Shown one piece after another: positions 58,165-64,000 of a DNA stretch of 64,000 bases. The stretch is from DASYKS01 sp035995205 (GTDB lineage Bacteria; Acidobacteriota; Thermoanaerobaculia; Multivoradales; UBA5704), in assembly GCA_035995205.1 (NCBI GenBank), contig DASYKS010000035.1, positions 6,755-70,754 of the forward strand. The letters run 5' to 3'. The notes beneath the pieces are model-generated. The model was not told where the DNA came from. It saw only the letters and a list, made by a program, of their open reading frames with translations, and did not search any database. Every line of letters begins with the position of its first letter. Position 1 is the first letter of the stretch. The translations under genes and the position numbers were made by a program.

Positions 58165-60018
58165 CTACCGATCAACCGCCGCAACGCCGACGGGCGCTAC
58201 CGCCTCCCCCTCGCGCAGCATCTCGACCAGGCGCCGGGCGAGCATCGGACCGATCGCCGCCTCCAACTCCGGCAGCGTCGCGCGCTTCACCCCGTCGACG
58301 CTGCCGAAGCGCGTCAGCAACAGCTTGCGCCGTCGCGGGCCGATGCCTGGGAGGTCGTCGAGCCGACTGCGCAAGCGGTTCGCCGAGCGGCGGGCGCGGT
58401 GGCGGGAGACGGCGAAACGGTGCGCCTCGTCGCGGATCTGTTGTAGCAGTTGAAGCCCCGGATCGTCCTTCGGCAGGCGGAGCGGCTCGGGCAGCTCGGG
58501 CAGGTAGATCTCCTCCTCCCGCTTCGCGAGCCCCAGGATCGGCGTGTCTTCAACCCCCAGGATCGCCAGCGCTTCGAGCGCCGCGTTCAGCTGGCCGCGC
58601 CCGCCGTCGATCAGAATCAAATCGGGCATCGCGCCGACCTCTTCGAGCACCCTGCGGTAGCGCCGCTCGACCACCTCGCGCATCGAGGCGAAATCGTCCG
58701 GGCCGGTGACGCTCTTGATGTTGAAGCTGCGGTACTCGCCTTTGCGGATCTTCCCCTCTTCCCACACCACCATCGAGGCGACCGTCTCGCCGCCCTGGAA
58801 GTGCGAGATGTCGAAGCCCTCGATCCGCCGTGGCGGATCGGCCAGCTCCAAGTGCTTTTCGAGCGCCACCGCGCCCGGGGCGACCGCGCCGGTGCGGAAA
58901 CGCCGGCGGTGCGCCTGCTGGGCATTGTGGCCGGCGAGCGCCATCCGCTCCGCTTTCGGACCGCGGGTGGGCAGGCGCAGATAGACCCGCTCCCCTTTCC
59001 GTTCCGAGAGCCAGTCGAGCAGCGCCTCCTCCCCCTCGATCGGCGCCGGCAGGTGGATCTCCTTCGGCACGAACGTGGTCCGGTCGTAGACCTGCGGCAG
59101 CAGCTCGGAGAGCAGGCTCTCGGGCGTGATCTGGCCGACGTTTTCCCAGAACAGCTCGCGCCGGTCGAGCACCTGGCCGCCGCGCATGACCAGGATCGCC
59201 ACCGCGGCGTTGCCGCCCGATACGTGGACGCCGTAGATGTCGAGATCCTCGCCCGAGACCGACGACAGCTTGCGCCGCTGGCCGATCGATTCGATCTCCG
59301 CGATCGTGTCGCGCAGCCCTGCCGCGCGCTCGAAGTCGCAGGCCTCGGAGGATTCCAGCATCTCGCGCTTGAGGCGCCTGAGCAGCAGGTCGTTCTTCCC
59401 CGCGAGGAACAGCCGCGCCTGGGCCACCGCCTCCGTGTAATGCGCCGGGGTGGTGAGGCGCGCGACGCACGGCCCGAGGCAGCGGTGCATGCCGTGGTAG
59501 AGGCAGGGCCGTTCGAGGCCGCCGTCGATCTCGATCCGGCAAACGCGGATTTGGAACAGCTTCTGGACCAGCTTGATCGCCTTGCGCGCCAGGCCTCCGG
59601 GCAGGTAGGGACCGAAATACTCCGCTCCGTCGTTGCTAATTCTGCGGGTGAACGCGATGCGCGGAAACGCTTCGCGCATCGTCAGCTTCAGGTACGGATA
59701 GGTCTTGTCGTCGCGCAGCAGGATGTTGTAGCGCGGCTTCTTGTCCTTGATCCAGTTGTTTTCGAGCAGCAGCGCGTCGGCTTCCGAGTCGGTGATGATG
59801 TGCTCGACGTCCACCGCTTCGGCGACCATCTGGGCGAGCCGCGGCTCATGATCGCGTGCGAGATAGGACGCCACCCGCTTCCGGAGCGACTTGGCCTTGC
59901 CGACGTAGAGCACCTTGCCCGCGGCGTCCTTCCAGACGTAGATCCCCGCCCGGTCGGGCAACTCGCGGATGCGCTCAGCGAGCGCTTCGAGACGTTCGGC
60001 TTCGGTCGGGGTCCCCAT
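58165..60018 (-). CDS. uvrC: excinuclease ABC subunit C
   Basis: Incision nuclease of nucleotide-excision repair, 617 residues. The N-terminal GIY-YIG domain has 'GIYVWKDAAGKVLYVGKAKS'. 'LENNWIKDKKPRYNILLRDD' and 'PCLYHGMHRCLGPCVARL' are UvrC blocks. A UVR motif lies near 230-260, an RNase H-like domain carries 'GFDISHFQGGETVASMVV' and 'LILIDGGRGQLNAAL', and helix-hairpin-helix motifs end the protein ('LDDLPGIGPRRRKLLLTRFG'). The ATG at 60018 follows a leaderless-type hexamer. Full length. Confidence 0.97.
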   Translation of the reverse strand: MGTPTEAERLEALAERIRELPDRAGIYVWKDAAGKVLYVGKAKSLRKRVASYLARDHEPRLAQMVAEAVDVEHIITDSEADALLLENNWIKDKKPRYNILLRDDKTYPYLKLTMREAFPRIAFTRRISNDGAEYFGPYLPGGLARKAIKLVQKLFQIRVCRIEIDGGLERPCLYHGMHRCLGPCVARLTTPAHYTEAVAQARLFLAGKNDLLLRRLKREMLESSEACDFERAAGLRDTIAEIESIGQRRKLSSVSGEDLDIYGVHVSGGNAAVAILVMRGGQVLDRRELFWENVGQITPESLLSELLPQVYDRTTFVPKEIHLPAPIEGEEALLDWLSERKGERVYLRLPTRGPKAERMALAGHNAQQAHRRRFRTGAVAPGAVALEKHLELADPPRRIEGFDISHFQGGETVASMVVWEEGKIRKGEYRSFNIKSVTGPDDFASMREVVERRYRRVLEEVGAMPDLILIDGGRGQLNAALEALAILGVEDTPILGLAKREEEIYLPELPEPLRLPKDDPGLQLLQQIRDEAHRFAVSRHRARRSANRLRSRLDDLPGIGPRRRKLLLTRFGSVDGVKRATLPELEAAIGPMLARRLVEMLREGEAVAPVGVAAVDR

Positions 60019-60026
60019 CAGGAGAG

Positions 60027-60032
60027 ATGGTA
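60027..60032 (-). promoter_or_regulatory. putative -10 hexamer TACCAT of a leaderless promoter for uvrC
   Basis: On the minus strand TACCAT ends 8 nt before the uvrC ATG, with no ribosome-binding site in the spacer. Confidence 0.48.
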
Positions 60033-60107
60033 CCGCGACTCCCAAAGAGCGGATCGAACCCGTGCTAATTTCAGCGCTCAAACTCTCCGCCATGAATCCT
60101 TCCGCCG

Positions 60108-60113
60108 TACTGC
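60108..60113 (+). promoter_or_regulatory. putative -10 hexamer TACTGC before the KAS III gene
   Basis: TACTGC ends 8 nt before the ATG at 60122. The last base is C rather than T, but the spacing matches the other leaderless-type starts. It supports that start over an earlier ATG at 60092. Confidence 0.35.
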
Positions 60114-60121
60114 CCCTTCCC

Positions 60122-61120
60122 ATGTCCCGCCCGCGGGCGATCCGCCTGCTCGGCACCGGAGCGGCCATCCCCCCGGAGGAGCTGACCAGCGAACAGATCG
60201 ATCGCCGGCTGGGCCTTGCCCCGGGAACCGTGTTCAAGCGGACCGGCGTGCGGCGGCGGTTCGTGGAGACCCGCAGTGCCGCGGCGTTGGGAGCTGAAGC
60301 GGCGCACCGGGCGCTCGAAGCAGCCGGCCTCAGCCTCGCCGACGTCGATTGTTTGATCGCCGCGAGCGGCACCCCCGATCAAGCGATGCCGAGCAACGGT
60401 GCGCTGCTCCATCGCGCGATCGGCTTATCCGGCCGCATTCCCGCATTCGATATCGGCGCAAGCTGCTTGTCGTTCCTGGTCGCCCTCGACACCGCCGCCT
60501 GCCTGATCGACGCGGGGCGCTATCGCCGCATCCTGATCGTCTCGTCCGACGTCGCCTCCTGCGGACTCGACTGGTCGAAGCTCGAAGCGAGCGGCATCTT
60601 CGGCGACGGCGCGGCGGCGGCGGTCGTGGGACCGACCGGTCCGGAAGAGGGAGGCTCCGCCCTGCTCACCAGCTCATTCGCCACGCTCTCGGAAGGGGCG
60701 CACACCTGCGAGATCCCGGGCGGCGGCTCGCGCCATCATCCGAGCCGGATCGAAGGGGCCTACCTGCCGCTCACCCTGTTCCGCATGGACGGCAAAGCCG
60801 TGTTCCGGCTCGCGGCGGAAAAGCTCCCCGGTTTTCTCGACCAGCTTCTCGCGACGGCCGGGCTCTCCCTCGCGGAGATCCCCATCGTCGTGCCGCACCA
60901 GGCGAGCCTGCACGCGCTCCAATACCTGCGCCGCCGGTTCGGCCTCCGTCGAGAGCAGATGATCGAAATCTTCGCCGAGCGCGGCAACCAGGTGGGAGCC
61001 TCTCTGCCGAGCGCGCTCCACGAAGCGATCGCGTCGGGCCGGTTGCGCCGGGGAGATCCCGCCCTCCTGGTCGGCACCGGGGCGGGCGTCCAGCTCGGCG
61101 GCATGGTGATCCGATATTGA
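60122..61120 (+). CDS. 3-oxoacyl-ACP synthase III / OleA-like condensing enzyme
   Basis: 332-residue thiolase-fold condensing enzyme. The KAS III triad is present: Cys in 'DIGASCLSFLVALD', His in 'VPHQASLHAL' and Asn in 'ERGNQVGASLPSAL'. 'GVRRRFVETRSAAALGAEAA' and 'GIFGDGAAAAVVG' are family blocks. Together with the three genes after it, coupled by 4-nt overlaps, it resembles the first step of olefin or beta-lactone assembly, where OleA joins two acyl chains head to head. An alternative start at 60092 adds ten residues. Confidence 0.86.
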   Translation: MSRPRAIRLLGTGAAIPPEELTSEQIDRRLGLAPGTVFKRTGVRRRFVETRSAAALGAEAAHRALEAAGLSLADVDCLIAASGTPDQAMPSNGALLHRAIGLSGRIPAFDIGASCLSFLVALDTAACLIDAGRYRRILIVSSDVASCGLDWSKLEASGIFGDGAAAAVVGPTGPEEGGSALLTSSFATLSEGAHTCEIPGGGSRHHPSRIEGAYLPLTLFRMDGKAVFRLAAEKLPGFLDQLLATAGLSLAEIPIVVPHQASLHALQYLRRRFGLRREQMIEIFAERGNQVGASLPSALHEAIASGRLRRGDPALLVGTGAGVQLGGMVIRY

Positions 61121-61980
61121 GCCTCGTCCAGCCGCGCGTGGCGCTCCACTTGATGCGGGTCGGCCGCTGCCGCCACCCCGAGTGGGTGACCATCCGCGGC
61201 GGCCGGTTCGGTGCGATCGATTTCCCCGCGCTCGCCGCGCTGATCGTCCATCCGAGCGCCGGACCGATCCTCTACGACACGGGCTACGCCGACCACTTCG
61301 CCGAGGCGACGAAATCCTTCCCCGGACGAATCTACCGTTGGCTCACCCCCGTCCATCTCCCGGAGGCCGAGCAGCTGACCGCGCAGCTCCACGGCTTCGG
61401 CGTGGCGCCCGGCGACATCTCGCGCGTGCTGATCTCGCACCTCCACGCCGACCACGTCGCCGGCCTGCGCGATCTGCCCCGGGCGCGCTTCGTGGCGCTG
61501 GAAAAAGACATCGCGGCCCACCTCGGTCCGAATGCCGTCCAGGGCTTCTCAGCGCTCCGCCGCGGCGTCCTCCCCGCCCTGCTCCCCCCCGACTTCGGCG
61601 CTCGGCTCGATCTCGCGGATGCCTGCCCCGCGATCGATCTCGGCCCCACCTGGGCGCCGTTCTCCCACGGCTACGACCTGATCGGCGAAAAGAGCCTGAT
61701 CGGCATTCCGCTCCCCGGCCACAGTCCGGCGCAGCTCGGCGTCCTGCTCCGAACGACCGACGACGCCCAGATCCTCCTCGCGGCCGACTCCTGCTGGTCG
61801 GCCCGCGCCTGGAAGGAGCAGCGCCTGCCGTCGTTTCTCGCCCGGCCGCTGTTCGCCGATTGGACCGGCTACCGGGCGACCCTCGCCGGGCTCAAGACGG
61901 TTGCGGCCCAGAACCCGGATCTGCGAATTGTCCCGTCGCACTGCACGGAGACGTTCGAAGCGCTGCGGAGTTCCCGTTGA
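61117..61980 (+). CDS. metallo-beta-lactamase-fold hydrolase, TTG start
   Basis: 287 residues. The zinc motif is 'LISHLHADHVAGL' (HxHxDH), with later 'GHSPAQLGVLL', 'LLAADSCWSARAW' and 'IVPSHCTETFEAL'. Its TTG start overlaps the KAS III stop (TTGA). It may hydrolyse a thioester, lactone or ester intermediate in this operon, taking the place that an alpha/beta hydrolase (OleB) has in Ole clusters. The substrate is not known. Confidence 0.84.
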   Translation: MSLVQPRVALHLMRVGRCRHPEWVTIRGGRFGAIDFPALAALIVHPSAGPILYDTGYADHFAEATKSFPGRIYRWLTPVHLPEAEQLTAQLHGFGVAPGDISRVLISHLHADHVAGLRDLPRARFVALEKDIAAHLGPNAVQGFSALRRGVLPALLPPDFGARLDLADACPAIDLGPTWAPFSHGYDLIGEKSLIGIPLPGHSPAQLGVLLRTTDDAQILLAADSCWSARAWKEQRLPSFLARPLFADWTGYRATLAGLKTVAAQNPDLRIVPSHCTETFEALRSSR

Positions 61981-63308
61981 GCCTCGCGCTCTCCTCGATC
62001 GCCTCGTTCGTCGGCACCCGCTGGGGACCGCGATCCGCCGACCGCGCCGCCCTTCTTCAAACGCAAGAGCGGCGGCTCGCGCGGTTCCTCTCCCGAACCC
62101 TCCCCCAAGCCCCGTTCTACCGTTCGTTCGCCGGAAAGCCTCTCTCAGCCCTGCCGATCGTCGACAAGAGCAAAATGCTCGCCGATTTCGCCGGCTTCAA
62201 CACCCACGGCGTAACTCTGGAACGGGCGCTCACCGTGGCCCTCGCCGCCGAGCAGAGTCGCGATTTCCGCCCGACCCTCACCGCAGGTGGCGAGGAGCTG
62301 ACCGTCGGCCTATCCAGCGGCACCTCAGGCACCCGAGGCGTCTTCTTGGTCTCCGCCGCCGAACGGGCACGCTGGGCCGGCCTTTTGCTCGGTCGCTTGC
62401 TCGCGCGAGAAGGGTTGCGCCAGGTACTCCATCCGAGGCTCCCTCCCTTACTGATAGCTTTTTTCTTGCGTGCGAACAGCAACCTCTACTCCACGTTATC
62501 CAGTCGTCGGATCGATTTCCGTTTCCACGATCTCTGGGGACCCTGGCCGGAACATTTGGAGAGGCTGAACGCGCATCCACCGGATGTGTTGACCGCGCCG
62601 CCTACCGTCCTCAAAAAGCTCACCGAAGGGAAAAGGGACGGCGCTCTCCACATTGCGCCGCGCCAGGTGATCTCGGTGGCCGAGGTGCTGGAAGCAGACG
62701 ACGAGAAGGCGATTGGCGAAGCGTGGGGCGTACCGGTTCAACAGGTCTATCAGGCGACCGAAGGTTTCTTGGGTGCGAGCTGCCGGGAAGGACGCGTGCA
62801 TCTGAACGAAGAACAGATCCATTTCGAGCCGGAATGGCTGGACGCGGAGCACCGGCGCTTTCATCCGATCGTCACCGATTTTTCGCGCACCACCCAGCTC
62901 GTCGTCCGTTACCGGCTGGACGACGTGCTGCGCCTCGCCGACGGGGCGTGTCCGTGCGGTCGGCCGACGCTCGCATTGGAAGCGATCGAAGGTCGGGCGG
63001 ACGACATGCTCTGGGGAGAGGCGATCGAAGGGAGGGCACCGATCCCGGTATTTCCCGACCTGGTGCGCAACGCGATGACGCGGGTCGAAGGGCTCGGGGA
63101 TTACCGGTTGGCGCAGGAGGGGACGTGTTGGCGAGTGGCGACGCCAAGCGCCGGACCCAGGGGAGCCATCGAGCGCGAGTTGGGGGCGCTGGCGGACCGG
63201 CTGAGGATGCGGCGGCCGGTCGTGACGTTCGAGCCTTGGACGGATCGTCCCCTCGGTGAAAAGCGGCGGCGCATCCGGTGCCTGCGCCGGCTGGAGGTTG
63301 CCGCGTGA
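61977..63308 (+). CDS. adenylate-forming enzyme (F390-synthetase/CoA-ligase-like), TTG start
   Basis: 443 residues, TTG start overlapping the previous stop (TTGA). ANL-type motifs are 'LTVGLSSGTSGTRGVFLVS' (phosphate loop) and 'YQATEGFLGASC'. A later motif reads 'VRYRLDDVLRLADGACPCG'. The latter is like phenylacetate-CoA-ligase and F390-synthetase relatives. It probably activates a carboxylate as an acyl-adenylate. The C-terminal subdomain ends in a basic tail. In Ole clusters this place belongs to OleC. Confidence 0.82.
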   Translation: MSLALSSIASFVGTRWGPRSADRAALLQTQERRLARFLSRTLPQAPFYRSFAGKPLSALPIVDKSKMLADFAGFNTHGVTLERALTVALAAEQSRDFRPTLTAGGEELTVGLSSGTSGTRGVFLVSAAERARWAGLLLGRLLAREGLRQVLHPRLPPLLIAFFLRANSNLYSTLSSRRIDFRFHDLWGPWPEHLERLNAHPPDVLTAPPTVLKKLTEGKRDGALHIAPRQVISVAEVLEADDEKAIGEAWGVPVQQVYQATEGFLGASCREGRVHLNEEQIHFEPEWLDAEHRRFHPIVTDFSRTTQLVVRYRLDDVLRLADGACPCGRPTLALEAIEGRADDMLWGEAIEGRAPIPVFPDLVRNAMTRVEGLGDYRLAQEGTCWRVATPSAGPRGAIERELGALADRLRMRRPVVTFEPWTDRPLGEKRRRIRCLRRLEVAA

Positions 63309-64000
63309 GCGTCACCCGCATCCTGGTGACGGGAGCTTCCGGCTTCGTCGGGGGTCGGTTTGTGGCGCGATTTCGGAACCGGCCGGACCTCGCGATCCAT
63401 GGCATCGGCCGGCGGGCGCTCGACGACCCGGCCTACAGCTCGATCGATCTTTCCCAGCCGTTCGATGTCCTGTCCGACCCGATGTTTCGTCCCGATGTGG
63501 TGATCCACGCCGCGGCGCGGGCGACCCCTTGGGGCACGGCGGCCGAATACCGGCGCGACAACGTGGAGGCCACCCGCCAGGTGATCGACTACTGCTTGAG
63601 GAACCGCCGGCCGCGACTGGTCTACGTCTCGTCGAGCTCCGTGCTCTATCGCGACGGTCCGCAGCTGGGACTCACCGAGGCCTCTCCGGTCGGACCGAAA
63701 TTCGTCAACCGGTACGCCGCGTCGAAAGCCGCGGGCGAGCGGCTGGTGCAAGCCTATTCCGGCCCCTGGCTGATCGCCCGGCCGCGCGCGGTGTTCGGCC
63801 CGGGCGACACCGTGCTCTTTCCGCGCATCCTCGCGGCGGCAAAGGCGGGCAAGCTCCCTCTATTCGATACGGGAGCTTCCGGACCCGCGATCGGCGATCT
63901 GATCTATGTCGATACGCTGGCGGACTATCTGCTCGCCGCCGCGCTCCGCACCGATCTTTCCGGCACCTATAACCTGACCAACGCGCGGCCGGTGCCGATC
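63305..64000 (+). CDS. NAD-dependent epimerase/dehydrogenase, partial (runs off window end)
   Basis: First 232 residues of a short-chain/extended SDR enzyme. The NAD-binding 'RILVTGASGFVGGRFVARF' starts at about 5, and the catalytic 'NRYAASKAAGERL' carries Tyr and Lys. 'LIYVDTLADYLLAAAL' is the extended-SDR mid-part. GTG start overlaps the previous stop (GTGA). In the Ole set this would be the OleD-like ketone reductase. The end is beyond the window. Confidence 0.86.
   Translation, partial: MSVTRILVTGASGFVGGRFVARFRNRPDLAIHGIGRRALDDPAYSSIDLSQPFDVLSDPMFRPDVVIHAAARATPWGTAAEYRRDNVEATRQVIDYCLRNRRPRLVYVSSSSVLYRDGPQLGLTEASPVGPKFVNRYAASKAAGERLVQAYSGPWLIARPRAVFGPGDTVLFPRILAAAKAGKLPLFDTGASGPAIGDLIYVDTLADYLLAAALRTDLSGTYNLTNARPVPI

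Overview
The window is high-GC bacterial DNA with short intergenic gaps, operons with 4-nt stop/start overlaps, and many start codons that sit 8-9 nt behind a TANNNT hexamer instead of a ribosome-binding site. A secreted protein at 7.8-9.2 kb ends in an 'FYTISPCRLLDSR' module, and there are TPR/CHAT remnants, a zinc-finger/TPR protein and a cyanophycin pair. Together these suggest Acidobacteriota, probably near Thermoanaerobaculia. That placement is inference, because no rRNA or marker-gene comparison was possible.

Layout. 0-7.7 kb: housekeeping genes on the minus strand (HD-GYP sensor, aroB, a permuted ATP-grasp ligase, aspS, a gamma-carbonic-anhydrase-like protein, a secreted protein), then a thioesterase. 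7.8-14.9 kb: cell-surface and glycan genes, including a NodS-like methyltransferase/NodB deacetylase/GT2 fusion and a two-domain glycosyltransferase. 14.9-20.6 kb: a PIN toxin-antitoxin pair, a strictly 21-bp-periodic array, an RNB ribonuclease, a sigma factor, aroC and an RRM protein. 20.6-27.9 kb: a rearranged mosaic. It holds a broken TPR-CHAT gene, an AT-rich foreign gene, two CHAT 3' ends, three carotenoid-oxygenase 3' ends and a second 21-bp array. 26.4-32.5 kb: a minus-strand operon of ACP, an active ketosynthase, a ketosynthase-like partner lacking all three catalytic residues, a flavin halogenase-like protein and a carotenoid oxygenase; this looks like a type II PKS-like pigment or lipid pathway.

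32.7-41.7 kb: a DMT transporter, cyanophycin synthetase and cyanophycinase flanking a BrnTA-like pair, a regulator, a zinc-finger/TPR protein and an amidase lipoprotein. 41.9-52.7 kb: a TonB receptor, a MocA-like transferase, two more PIN toxin-antitoxin pairs, an orphan 2Fe-2S protein lacking its CxC motif, a Sel1-repeat protein, a caspase/gingipain-like (apparently catalytically dead)-KAP NTPase fusion, and a third 21-bp array. 52.7-60 kb: DinB, two exported PCMT-like methyltransferases with an amidohydrolase, a TldE-like protein, short palindromic repeats and uvrC. 60.1 kb to the end: a tightly coupled set of KAS III, metallo-beta-lactamase-fold hydrolase, adenylate-forming enzyme and NAD-dependent reductase. 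It resembles OleABCD with a different hydrolase.

The most unusual signal is the set of three degenerate arrays with an exact 21-bp period (about 15.67-16.21, 24.92-25.24 and 51.92-52.4 kb). Their sequences are unrelated, they share the same spacing and inverted symmetry, and two of them directly follow PIN-domain toxins.
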